A stretch of 64,000 nucleotides of DNA from Ideonella_A sp963843805 (GTDB lineage: Bacteria > Pseudomonadota > Gammaproteobacteria > Burkholderiales > Burkholderiaceae_C): contig CAWJLY010000009.1 in NCBI GenBank assembly GCA_963843805.1, positions 372,001-436,000 on the forward strand. The letters are read 5' to 3'. How positions within the stretch are numbered: the first letter of the stretch is position 1; the number at the start of each line of letters is the position of its first letter. A program made the position numbers and the translations under genes. Positions 7,188-15,513 of this stretch are shown one piece after another. Below the pieces are notes generated by a model. That model was not told the DNA's origin and made no database searches. It saw nothing but the letters and a program-made list of their open reading frames with translations.

Positions 7188-9944
7188 ATGTTACCCAAGC
7201 TTCTCACATCGATTTTCGGCAGTCGCAACGACCGGCTGCTGAAGCAGTACCGTCGCACCGTCGACGAAATCAACGCATTGGAGCCCCGGTTCGAGGCCCT
7301 CGACGATGCGGCGCTGCAGGCGATGACGATGGAGTTTCGACAGCGGCATGTGGATGGCGCGTCGCTCGACGATCTGCTGCCCGAAGCATTCGCCGTGGTC
7401 CGCGAGGGCAGCAAGCGGGTGCTGAAGATGCGCCACTTCGACGTCCAGCTGATGGGTGGGATGACGCTGCATGCCGGCAGGATCGCCGAAATGCGAACCG
7501 GCGAAGGCAAGACGCTGATGTCGACGCTGCCGGTCTACCTGAATGCGATTGCCGGCCACGGCGTCCATCTGGTGACCGTCAATGACTATCTGGCGCAGCG
7601 TGATGCCGAGTGGATGGGGCGCCTCTACCGCTTTCTCGGCATGACGGTCGGCGTCAATCTGCCCAACATGTCGCGCGAGGAAAAGCAGCAGGCGTATGCC
7701 GCTGACGTGACCTACGGCACCAACAACGAGTTCGGTTTCGACTACCTGCGCGACAACATGGTGCAGGACGTGGCCGACCGCGTCGCCAGGCAGCTTCGTT
7801 ACGCGATCGTCGACGAAGTCGACTCGATCCTGATCGACGAAGCGCGTACACCCCTGATCATCAGCGGTCAGGCCGAAGACCACACCGCGATGTACGTCAC
7901 GATCAATTCGGTGGTGCCAGGTCTGAAGAAGCAGATCGGCGAAGAAGATGTTCGCACCGGCGAAGGCGTGATCGACGCGGGCGACTTCACCGTCGACGAG
8001 AAGACGCATCAGGTCTTCCTGACCGAAGACGGGCACGAAAACGCCGAGCGCCTGCTCAGCGAAGCGGGCTTGCTCCCCGAAGGTGCGAGCCTCTACGACG
8101 CAGCCAATATCTCGCTGATGCACCACGTGTATGCGGCGCTGCGTGCCAACCATTTGTACAACCGCGACCAGCACTACGTGGTCCAGCAGGGCGAGCAAGG
8201 CCCCGAGGTGGTCATCGTCGACGAGTTCACGGGCCGATTGATGAGCGGTCGGCGCTGGTCCGACGGTCTGCATCAGGCGGTCGAAGCCAAGGAAGGCGTG
8301 CCGATCCAGAGCGAGAACCAGACGCTGGCATCGATCACGTTCCAGAACTATTTCCGGATGTATGCCAAGTTGTCCGGAATGACGGGTACGGCCGACACCG
8401 AAGCATACGAATTCCAGGAGATCTACGGCCTCGAGACGGTGGTGATTCCACCGAACCGGCCGACCATCCGCAAGGATGAGCTCGATCTGATCTACAAGAC
8501 CAGCACCGAGAAGTTCCATGCGGTGATCGACGACATCCGCGAATGTCGCGGCCGCGGCCAGCCGGTGCTGGTGGGAACCACATCGATCGAAAATTCGGAG
8601 CTGTTGTCGGGTCTGCTCGACAAGGCCGAGCTGCCGCACAACGTGCTCAATGCCAAGCAGCATGCACGTGAGGCCGAGATCGTTGCCCAGGCCGGCCGGC
8701 CCGGAATGATCACGATCGCCACCAACATGGCAGGTCGCGGAACCGACATCGTGCTTGGCGGCAACGTCGAGAACCAGATCAAGATCATCGATGCCGACGC
8801 AGCGATCGAGCCGGCTGACAAGGCGGCCAGGGCTGAACAGCTGCACGCCGAGTGGCAGGGCCTGCATGAAGCTGTCAAGGCGCAAGGCGGACTGCGCATC
8901 ATCGCGACCGAGCGTCACGAGTCGCGGCGCATCGACAACCAGCTGCGCGGCCGTTCGGGCCGGCAGGGCGATCCGGGCTCGTCGCGCTTCTACCTCTCGC
9001 TCGACGATTCGTTGATGCGCATTTTTGCCGGTGATCGCGTACGGGCGATCATGGACAAGCTGAAGATGCCCGAGGGCGAAGCGATCGAGGCCGGCATCGT
9101 CACGCGCAGCATCGAGAGCGCGCAACGCAAGGTCGAAGCGCGCAACTTCGACATCCGCAAACAGCTGCTCGAATACGACGACGTGGCCAACGATCAGCGC
9201 AAGGTGATCTACCAGCAGCGCAACGAGATCCTCGAGGCCACCGATCTGGTGCCACAGATCACCAATCTGCGCGGCAGCACGATGGCCGATATCGTGCACG
9301 GCTTCGTACCCGACCAGAGCGTCGAGGAACAATGGGATCTGGAAGGCCTCGAAAAGCAGCTTCGCGACGAATGGCAGCTTGAGGTCGAACTGACCGCCGA
9401 GGTCGAGAAAAGCGACTCGGCAACCGACGAGGATATCGTCGAGCGGGTCGTCCAGGCGGCCGACAAATCGTTTGCCGACAAGCTCGAGCGGGTCGGCATC
9501 GAGCAGTTCACGCCATTCATGCGCATGATCCTGCTGCAGTCGATCGACCAGCATTGGCGCGAGCATCTGGCCGCTCTCGACTATCTGCGCCAAGGCATTC
9601 ACCTGCGCGGTTATGCGCAGAAGAACCCCAAGCAGGAGTACAAGCGCGAAGCCTTCGAGCTGTTCAGCCAGTTGCTCGACGCCGTCAAGATGGATGTCAC
9701 CCGGGTCTTGATGACGGTGCGCGTGCAGTCGCAGGAAGAAGCCACCTTGGCCGCCGAGGCGATCGAGCAGCGCGCCGCGCAGTTCTCGAATGTCACCTAC
9801 ACCCACCCGAACGAAGACGGCAGCGTCTCGCAGGAGCAGGATTCGGATGTGATGGTCGCCGAGGTTCCGAAAGTCGGCCGCAACGACCCATGCCCTTGTG
9901 GCAGCGGCAAGAAATACAAGCACTGCCACGGCCAGCTCACCTGA
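7188..9944 (+). CDS. secA: preprotein translocase ATPase SecA
   Basis: ATP-driven motor that pushes preproteins through SecYEG. 918 residues, full length and unbroken. Walker A is in E-M-R-T-G-E-G-K-T-L (about residue 101), the DEAD-type box is D-E-V-D-S-I-L-I-D-E-A-R-T-P (about 207), and motif VI-type sequences include T-N-M-A-G-R-G-T-D-I (about 515) and Q-L-R-G-R-S-G-R-Q-G-D. The C-terminal zinc ribbon C-P-C-G-S-G-K-K-Y-K-H-C-H, which binds SecB, is intact. The start M-L-P-K-L-L-T-S-I-F-G is the family start; an upstream in-frame extension of 41 codons is not conserved-looking. argJ follows after 110 bases. Confidence 0.98.
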   Translation: MLPKLLTSIFGSRNDRLLKQYRRTVDEINALEPRFEALDDAALQAMTMEFRQRHVDGASLDDLLPEAFAVVREGSKRVLKMRHFDVQLMGGMTLHAGRIAEMRTGEGKTLMSTLPVYLNAIAGHGVHLVTVNDYLAQRDAEWMGRLYRFLGMTVGVNLPNMSREEKQQAYAADVTYGTNNEFGFDYLRDNMVQDVADRVARQLRYAIVDEVDSILIDEARTPLIISGQAEDHTAMYVTINSVVPGLKKQIGEEDVRTGEGVIDAGDFTVDEKTHQVFLTEDGHENAERLLSEAGLLPEGASLYDAANISLMHHVYAALRANHLYNRDQHYVVQQGEQGPEVVIVDEFTGRLMSGRRWSDGLHQAVEAKEGVPIQSENQTLASITFQNYFRMYAKLSGMTGTADTEAYEFQEIYGLETVVIPPNRPTIRKDELDLIYKTSTEKFHAVIDDIRECRGRGQPVLVGTTSIENSELLSGLLDKAELPHNVLNAKQHAREAEIVAQAGRPGMITIATNMAGRGTDIVLGGNVENQIKIIDADAAIEPADKAARAEQLHAEWQGLHEAVKAQGGLRIIATERHESRRIDNQLRGRSGRQGDPGSSRFYLSLDDSLMRIFAGDRVRAIMDKLKMPEGEAIEAGIVTRSIESAQRKVEARNFDIRKQLLEYDDVANDQRKVIYQQRNEILEATDLVPQITNLRGSTMADIVHGFVPDQSVEEQWDLEGLEKQLRDEWQLEVELTAEVEKSDSATDEDIVERVVQAADKSFADKLERVGIEQFTPFMRMILLQSIDQHWREHLAALDYLRQGIHLRGYAQKNPKQEYKREAFELFSQLLDAVKMDVTRVLMTVRVQSQEEATLAAEAIEQRAAQFSNVTYTHPNEDGSVSQEQDSDVMVAEVPKVGRNDPCPCGSGKKYKHCHGQLT

Positions 9945-10054
9945 CCGAGGCGATCGGCCAGCGGCGCTCATGCCGGCCGATGTCTTGGCGGCTCGGTCGC
10001 CGATGAGCGCTGCCTACAATGCGGCCTTGTTTCGCTGCCTCGTGAGCCACCGCA

Positions 10055-11284
10055 ATGCCCGTCAACCTGCAAGCACCGCGTGCCGAAGATCTTCACCCTG
10101 TTGTCGGCGTGCAGCTGGGCATCACGATGGCGGGAATCCGCAAGGCCAACCGGCGCGATCTGACGATCTTCGCATTGGCTGAAGGCAGCTCGGTCGCGGG
10201 CGTCTTCACACGCAATCGATTCTGCGCAGCGCCGGTGCAGCTGTGCCGCAAACACCTGGCGGCCGATATCGGCATCCGCGCGTTGTTGATCAATACCGGC
10301 AATGCCAATGCCGGCACCGGCGAAGACGGCATGGCGCGTGCGTTTGCCACCTGCGTTGCGCTTGCCCAACAGCTCGATATCGCGCCCGAACAGGTGCTTC
10401 CATTCTCGACCGGCGTGATCATGGAAACGCTGCCGTCCGAGCGCATCCAGGCCGGGCTGCCGGCCGCACTGGCTGATCTGGCCGATGACCATTGGGCCGA
10501 CGCTGCAGCCGCCATCATGACCACCGACACGCTGCCGAAGGCGGCTTCACGCCGTCTGCAGATCGGCGGGCGCACGGTCACCATCACCGGCATCAGCAAG
10601 GGCGCCGGCATGATCCGGCCGAACATGGCCACCATGCTCGGCTTCATCGCCACCGATGTGGCCATCGAACCTGCGCTGCTGCAACCGCTGCTCGACGACG
10701 TCGCCAACGCCAGCTTCAATCGAATCACCATCGACGGCGATACATCGACCAACGATTCCTTCATGCTCGTCGCCACCCATCAGGCCGGCAATCCGGTGAT
10801 CGGATCGATCGATTCCGCAGACGGCAGGGCGCTGCGCGAGGGCCTGACCGGTGTTGCGCAGACATTGGCCCAGGCGATCGTGCGCGACGGTGAAGGCGCA
10901 ACCAAGTTCATCACCATCGAGATAATCGGCGGCCGCGATGAAGCCGAGTGCCTGAAGGCGGCTTACGCGATCGCACATTCACCGTTGGTCAAGACGGCGT
11001 TTTTTGCCAGCGACCCGAATCTCGGTCGAATCCTGGCGGCGGTCGGTTATGCCGGCATCGACGACCTCGACCAGACGGTGATCGATCTGTTTCTGGACGA
11101 CGTCCCTATCGTCGAACACGGCGGACGCCGGGCCGACTATCGCGAAGAGGATGGGCAGCGCGTGATGAAACAGGATGAAATCACCATCCGCATCGATTTG
11201 CACCGCGGCGCATACCAGGCCACGGTATGGACCTGCGACCTCAGCCACGACTACGTCAGCATCAACGCCGATTACCGTTCGTGA
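10055..11284 (+). CDS. argJ: bifunctional glutamate N-acetyltransferase / N-acetylglutamate synthase ArgJ
   Basis: Arginine synthesis: transfers acetyl between N-acetylornithine and glutamate, and in bifunctional members also uses acetyl-CoA. 409 residues. The self-cleavage site K-G-A-G-M-I-R-P-N-M-A-T-M-L has the nucleophile Thr193, so it should mature to alpha and beta chains. Other family motifs are L-I-N-T-G-N-A-N-A-G-T-G and D-G-D-T-S-T-N-D-S. secA-argJ adjacency is usual in betaproteobacteria. A possible -10 (TACAAT) lies about 35 bases upstream. Unbroken reading frame. Confidence 0.97.
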   Translation: MPVNLQAPRAEDLHPVVGVQLGITMAGIRKANRRDLTIFALAEGSSVAGVFTRNRFCAAPVQLCRKHLAADIGIRALLINTGNANAGTGEDGMARAFATCVALAQQLDIAPEQVLPFSTGVIMETLPSERIQAGLPAALADLADDHWADAAAAIMTTDTLPKAASRRLQIGGRTVTITGISKGAGMIRPNMATMLGFIATDVAIEPALLQPLLDDVANASFNRITIDGDTSTNDSFMLVATHQAGNPVIGSIDSADGRALREGLTGVAQTLAQAIVRDGEGATKFITIEIIGGRDEAECLKAAYAIAHSPLVKTAFFASDPNLGRILAAVGYAGIDDLDQTVIDLFLDDVPIVEHGGRRADYREEDGQRVMKQDEITIRIDLHRGAYQATVWTCDLSHDYVSINADYRS

Positions 11285-11400
11285 TGGGTGGCAATTCCCG
11301 TGCGTTTTTCACGATCTGGCGAGTATTGATAAACTAGTCGCTGTCCATGACTACTGCTCTCTAGCCGGCGGATACCTGATTCGCCGGAACTGGCAAACCG

Positions 11401-11426
11401 GCCTGCTCCGCTGCAACGGAGCAGGC
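11401..11426. terminator. hairpin between convergent argJ and ugpQ
   Basis: Perfect ten-pair stem GCCTGCTCCG/CGGAGCAGGC with a six-base loop CTGCAA. It lies between two convergent genes, where a shared terminator is expected, but no T-run follows on either side. Confidence 0.5.
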
Positions 11427-11438
11427 ACGCCGGATCGA

Positions 11439-12218
11439 TCAGCGGCGGTTCGACGAAGGCGAAAATCGGTCGACCGCGTCAGTGATCAGGCCGTCGATTC
11501 CGATGCTGTCGAGCCACTTGGCGGTTTGCGGATCATTGACGGTGTAGGCAAGCGCCCGCATGCCATGGGCATGCAGTGTCTCGATCATCTGGAGCTGCCA
11601 GATGGCCTGGTTGGCAACCAGCGCGACGCACTGCAACTGCTGAGCGGACGACATCCAGTCAGGCTGCAACTCGTCGATCAACAGCGCCCTGGACAGGCCG
11701 GGGACGGCATCCTTTGCAGCGGCGAGTGCTTCCGGTGCAAAAGAACTCAGCAGCGGGCGCAGCGCGCTGCCCCGCCACAATTGCTCGGCGGCCAGTGCGA
11801 CCTGCTCGCCGGTATGCGCCTCGTCGCCTGGCGTTGGCTTGATCTCGATGTTGAGCGCGAAGTCATTGCCGATGCAGAACTGCGCAACGGCTGACAACGA
11901 GGCCACTGGTTCACCGGCGAAGAGCCTGCCATGCCAGGCACCGGCGTCGAGTTGTGACAGCGACGCCCAATCCAGTTCTGCAGCCAGCCCCCGACCATTG
12001 GTGGTTCGCTCGAGGCTGGCATCGTGAAGCAGCACCGCGACGCCATCACGACTCAGTTTGACGTCGCATTCGAACGCGCGATAACCATGTGCTGCGCCCA
12101 ATCGGAACGCGGCCAGGGTATTTTCGGGAGCCAGCTTGCCGGCGCCACGATGGGCGATCCAGAACGGCAGCGGCCAATCGGACACGGCTTCAGCCAACCC
12201 GCTGGCGCGACGCGGCAT
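11439..12218 (-). CDS. ugpQ: glycerophosphodiester phosphodiesterase UgpQ
   Basis: Hydrolyses glycerophosphodiesters to glycerol-3-phosphate and an alcohol in the cytoplasm. 259 residues. The catalytic start A-H-R-G-A-G-K-L-A-P-E-N-T is followed by E-C-D-V-K-L-S-R-D-G and L-L-H-D-A-S-L-E-R-T-T-N-G, which hold the His, Glu and Asp residues of the family. It is the last gene of the ugp operon and overlaps ugpC by 29 bases, so the first ten or so codons lie inside ugpC; a later start is possible but the operon arrangement is typical. Confidence 0.94.
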   Translation of the reverse strand: MPRRASGLAEAVSDWPLPFWIAHRGAGKLAPENTLAAFRLGAAHGYRAFECDVKLSRDGVAVLLHDASLERTTNGRGLAAELDWASLSQLDAGAWHGRLFAGEPVASLSAVAQFCIGNDFALNIEIKPTPGDEAHTGEQVALAAEQLWRGSALRPLLSSFAPEALAAAKDAVPGLSRALLIDELQPDWMSSAQQLQCVALVANQAIWQLQMIETLHAHGMRALAYTVNDPQTAKWLDSIGIDGLITDAVDRFSPSSNRR

Positions 12219-13260
12219 CGAACCAGTGCAGCCGCTCAGGATCGAATTGCAGGCTCAGCGCGCTGCCGGCTTGCGGGCTTGGCAACGTGGCATCGAGCCG
12301 GGCGGTGAAATCATGGCTGCCGACACGACCGTGGATCAGCCGCTCGGCACCCAGCATCTCGATCAGGCCGACCTTGAATGGCCAACCGGGTTCACCGGCT
12401 GTGGCCAGCCGCGCATGTTCCGGGCGCAGTCCGACGATCAACTCGCCGGCGCGCGGCACTGGTGCCGGCAGCGGCAGCTGTTCGCCATCGATGACGAACG
12501 ATGTGCCGTCGCCACGACCCGTCAGCAGGTTCATCGGCGGTGAGCCGATGAAGCTCGCAACAAAAGCGGTTGCCGGACGCTGATAGACCTCATCAGGCGT
12601 GCCGATCTGTTCGACCCGGCCGGCATTCATCACGATCATGCGCTGCGCCAGTGTCATCGCCTCGACCTGATCGTGGGTGACGAACAGCGAGGTGATCGCC
12701 AGCTCGGCATGCAGCTTCTTGATTTCCAGCCGGGTCTGCGCGCGCAGCTTGGCATCGAGATTGGAGAGCGGCTCGTCGAACAGGAAAACCTGCGGTTGCC
12801 GGACGATCGCACGGCCCATCGCCACGCGCTGCCGCTGGCCGCCCGACAACTCGCGTGGCTTGCGCTGCAGCAGTGCGCCGAGTTCGAGGATTTTCGCCGC
12901 CTTGTCGACGCGTTCGCTGATCTCGGCCGCCGGCAGCTTGGCAATCTTCAAGCCGTAGGCCATGTTCTGGAACACGTTCATGTGCGGGTAGAGCGCGTAG
13001 TTCTGGAACACCATCGCGATATCGCGCTTGGCCGGTTCGACATCGTTGACAACCCGCCCGCCGATCGCGATCTCGCCGCTGGAAATTTCTTCCAGCCCGG
13101 CAACCATCCGCAACAGCGTCGACTTGCCGCAGCCCGACGGGCCGACGATGACGATGAATTCACGGTCGGCGATTTCGGCATCGACGCCGTGAATGACCTT
13201 GTTCGCCTTCGCACCAAAGCCATAACTCTTGGTGACGTTGCGCAATGAAATGGCTGCCAT
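12190..13260 (-). CDS. ugpC: sn-glycerol-3-phosphate ABC transporter ATPase UgpC
   Basis: Energises UgpAE. 356 residues. Walker A G-P-S-G-C-G-K-S-T, signature L-S-G-G-Q-R-Q-R, Walker B V-F-L-F-D-E-P-L-S-N-L-D, and H-loop F-V-T-H-D-Q are all present. The C-terminal regulatory TOBE/OB region includes F-I-G-S-P-P-M-N-L-L. This is the MalK-like subgroup. Thirteen bases separate it from ugpE. Confidence 0.96.
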   Translation of the reverse strand: MAAISLRNVTKSYGFGAKANKVIHGVDAEIADREFIVIVGPSGCGKSTLLRMVAGLEEISSGEIAIGGRVVNDVEPAKRDIAMVFQNYALYPHMNVFQNMAYGLKIAKLPAAEISERVDKAAKILELGALLQRKPRELSGGQRQRVAMGRAIVRQPQVFLFDEPLSNLDAKLRAQTRLEIKKLHAELAITSLFVTHDQVEAMTLAQRMIVMNAGRVEQIGTPDEVYQRPATAFVASFIGSPPMNLLTGRGDGTSFVIDGEQLPLPAPVPRAGELIVGLRPEHARLATAGEPGWPFKVGLIEMLGAERLIHGRVGSHDFTARLDATLPSPQAGSALSLQFDPERLHWFDAASRQRVG

Positions 13261-13273
13261 GAATGCCCTGTTC

Positions 13274-14125
13274 TTATTTTTCGGTATCGACGAGGCCCTT
13301 GACGAACCATTTCTGCATCAGCACGACGACGAGTGCGGGTGGCAACATCGCGAGCAGCGCGGTGGCCATCACGACATTCCACTCGTTGGCCGCATCGCCG
13401 CCGGCAATCATCCGCTTGATGCCGATCACCACCGGGTACATGTCTTCACTGGTGGTGGCCAGCAAGGGCCACAGATACTGGTTCCAGCCGTAGATGAACT
13501 GGATGACGAAGAGGGCGGCGATCGAAGTCTTCGACAAGGGCACCAGGATATCCTTGAAAAAACGCATCGGCCCGGCGCCGTCCATGCGCGCGGCCTCGAC
13601 CATTTCATCGGGTACGGTGAGGAAAAACTGGCGGAACAGGAAGGTCGCGGTTGCCGATGCAATCAGCGGCACCGTCAGCCCGGCATAGGTATTGAGCATG
13701 CCGAGGTCCGACACCACCTTGTAGGTCGGCATGATGCGAACCTCGACCGGCAGCATCAGCGTGATGAAGATCGCCCAGAAGAAGAAGTTCTTGAACGGGA
13801 ACCGGAAATAGACGATCGCAAACGCCGACAACAGCGAAATCGCGATCTTGCCCACCGCAATCACCATCGCCGTGACGAAACTGACCCAGATCATGCGCGC
13901 CGCCGGAGCGGTCGATCCGGCCCCGTCGCCACCACCGAACAACGCGGTCTTGAAGGTCGCGATCAGGTTGCCACCGGGCCACATCGGCATCGGCGCCTGC
14001 ACGATCTCCTCGGCCGTATGCGACGCCGCCACAAACGCCAGATACAGCGGAAAAGCGACGATCAGCACCCCGAGAATCATCACCAGGTGACTCAACACGC
14101 TCAAGCCCGGATTGCGTTCAACCAT
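13274..14125 (-). CDS. ugpE: sn-glycerol-3-phosphate ABC transporter permease UgpE
   Basis: Inner-membrane permease with about six helices. The EAA loop is seen as E-A-A-R-M-D-G-A-G-P-M-R-F-F. I start at the ATG 14125 (M-V-E-R-N-P-G-L) because the upstream in-frame 25 codons to 14200 lie in repeat sequence. 283 residues, typical for UgpE. It is separated from ugpA by 410 bases of repeats, while all other spacings in this operon are short or moderate. Confidence 0.94.
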   Translation of the reverse strand: MVERNPGLSVLSHLVMILGVLIVAFPLYLAFVAASHTAEEIVQAPMPMWPGGNLIATFKTALFGGGDGAGSTAPAARMIWVSFVTAMVIAVGKIAISLLSAFAIVYFRFPFKNFFFWAIFITLMLPVEVRIMPTYKVVSDLGMLNTYAGLTVPLIASATATFLFRQFFLTVPDEMVEAARMDGAGPMRFFKDILVPLSKTSIAALFVIQFIYGWNQYLWPLLATTSEDMYPVVIGIKRMIAGGDAANEWNVVMATALLAMLPPALVVVLMQKWFVKGLVDTEK

Positions 14126-14162
14126 CGCAAGGCTCCGCTTCGCCGCATTGGCCGGAAGAGAA

Positions 14163-14475
14163 TATCGAGCGCGAAGAAGCCCGCATGCCGTGCCGATCAA
14201 GACGACGCCTGGGAGCCAGTTTTGCGGGGCCGTTGGCAGTGGAGGTTATCGAGCGCGAAGAAGCACCCATCCGTGCCGATAAGCGAACGCGGATCCGGCT
14301 GCGCCGGGCCGTTGGCAGTGGAGGTTATCGAGCGCGAAGATGCACGCATGCCGTGCCGATCAAGCCGACGCCTGGGAACCAGTTTTGCGGGGCCGTTGGC
14401 AGTGGAGGTTATCGAGCGCGAAGAAGCACGCATGCCGTGCCGATCCAGCGGCCGCCGCGGATCCGGCTTTGCCGG
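14163..14475. repeat. composite tandem repeat, four imperfect copies of 79-84 bp
   Basis: The core TATCGAGCGCGAAGA recurs at 14163, 14247, 14326 and 14410, spacings 84, 79 and 84. Copies 2-4 begin GTTGGCAGTGGAGGT. Copies 1 and 3 share a distal half containing GACGCCTGGGA and CCAGTTTTGCGGGG; copies 2 and 4 share GCGGATCCGGCT. The array is therefore an alternating A-B-A-B unit. It fills most of the gap between ugpA and ugpE. It has no constant spacer, so it is not a CRISPR array, and no reading frame in it looks coding. Confidence 0.85.
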
Positions 14476-14485
14476 TCCGCCAGCG

Positions 14486-14530
14486 GCGCCCCCTTGAGGG
14501 GGTGCGGCGTCAGCCGCTACGGGGGTGGGT
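14486..14530. repeat. GC-rich palindromic intergenic element after ugpA
   Basis: GCCCCC-TTGA-GGGGGT hairpin (14488-14503) followed by CGGCGTCAGCCGCTACGGGG. It looks like the short palindromic elements scattered between genes in Burkholderiales genomes. It starts just past the ugpA stop and may cap or stabilise the ugpA mRNA end. Identification with a named family is inference. Confidence 0.5.
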
Positions 14531-14535
14531 GTCAT

Positions 14536-15417
14536 CTAGTACTGCACCTTCTTCTCGACATAGCGGAACTGCACGAACGTCAGTGCGATGACGATGGCCA
14601 TCAGGATCACCGATTGGGCCGCCGAGCCGCCGAGGTCGCCGTTCTTGAAGCCGTCGTTGTAGACCTTGTAGACCAGAATCATCGTGTCCTGGCCCGGACC
14701 GCCCTGAGTCGTCGCGTCGACGATCGAGAAGGTGTCGAAAAACGCGTAGACCATGTTGATGACCAGCAGAAAAAACGCAGTCGGCGACAACAGCGGGAAC
14801 TGGATAGTCCAGAAGCGCCGCCACGCACCCGCGCCGTCGATTGCGGCAGCTTCGATCAACGATTTCGGGATCGACTGCAGGCCGGCCAGAAAAAACAGAA
14901 AGTTGTAGGAGATCTGCTTCCACACCGCAGCCATCACGATCAGCGCAATGGCGTGGCTTGAATTGAGCAGGTAGTTCCAGTCGACGCCGAAGCTCGCCAG
15001 CGCATAGGCGACGACGCCGAGCGTCGGGGAGAACATGAACAGCCACAACACGCCGGCAATCGCCGGGGCCACCGCGTAGGGCACGATCAAAAAGGTCTTG
15101 TAGAGCATCGCCCCGCGGATCACGCGGTCGGCAAAGATCGCCAGCAGCAGCGAGATCGCGATGCCCAGGCCGGCGACCAGCAGCGAAAACCAGGCGGTGA
15201 TCTTGAACGATTCGAGATAGGCGGAATCGTCGAGCAGCGTCTTGAAATTGTCGAACCCGACCCACTCGGTCGAGATGCCGAACGCATCCTGCAATTGGAA
15301 CGATTGCAGGATCGCCTGACCGGCCGGCCAGAAGAAGAAGATGCTGATGACCGCCACCTGCGGGGCGATCAACACCCACGGGAGCCATGGGGACCTGAAC
15401 AGGACTCTTTTTTCCAT
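14536..15417 (-). CDS. ugpA: sn-glycerol-3-phosphate ABC transporter permease UgpA
   Basis: Inner-membrane permease, 293 residues. The first helix is W-V-L-I-A-P-Q-V-A-V-I-S-I-F-F-F-W-P-A. The EAA loop is E-A-A-A-I-D-G-A-G-A-W-R-R-F-W. It lies between ugpB, behind a terminator-like hairpin, and the repeat-filled gap before ugpE. Unbroken frame. Confidence 0.95.
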   Translation of the reverse strand: MEKRVLFRSPWLPWVLIAPQVAVISIFFFWPAGQAILQSFQLQDAFGISTEWVGFDNFKTLLDDSAYLESFKITAWFSLLVAGLGIAISLLLAIFADRVIRGAMLYKTFLIVPYAVAPAIAGVLWLFMFSPTLGVVAYALASFGVDWNYLLNSSHAIALIVMAAVWKQISYNFLFFLAGLQSIPKSLIEAAAIDGAGAWRRFWTIQFPLLSPTAFFLLVINMVYAFFDTFSIVDATTQGGPGQDTMILVYKVYNDGFKNGDLGGSAAQSVILMAIVIALTFVQFRYVEKKVQY

Positions 15418-15429
15418 CGCTTCGATACG

Positions 15430-15453
15430 AAAAACCCTCCCGTGCGGGAGGGT
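15430..15453 (-). terminator. Rho-independent terminator between ugpB and ugpA
   Basis: On the minus strand ACCCTCCC-GCAC-GGGAGGGT is followed by a run of five T (15434-15430). It lies 60 bases past the ugpB stop and 13 bases before the ugpA start, so partial termination here would leave more ugpB than permease mRNA, a common arrangement in binding-protein operons. Confidence 0.8.
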
Positions 15454-15513
15454 GGCAGGGTTCGGCGAAAAGGGCAGCCCGGGTCAGCGGTCAATCACCA
15501 CGACGACCATGCG

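Noticed and set aside
7191..9971. 926-codon ORF on the minus strand opposite secA
   Set aside because: Mirror ORF caused by high-GC codon use in secA. The plus strand is unmistakably SecA and the minus translation shows no domain.
14163..14475. CRISPR array
   Set aside because: Units of 79-84 bp share long imperfect halves and have no unique spacers or constant short repeat; no cas genes are nearby.
14185..14961. Plus-strand ORF of 258 codons through the repeat and ugpA
   Set aside because: It translates repeat DNA and the antisense of ugpA; no signal, domain or ribosome site.
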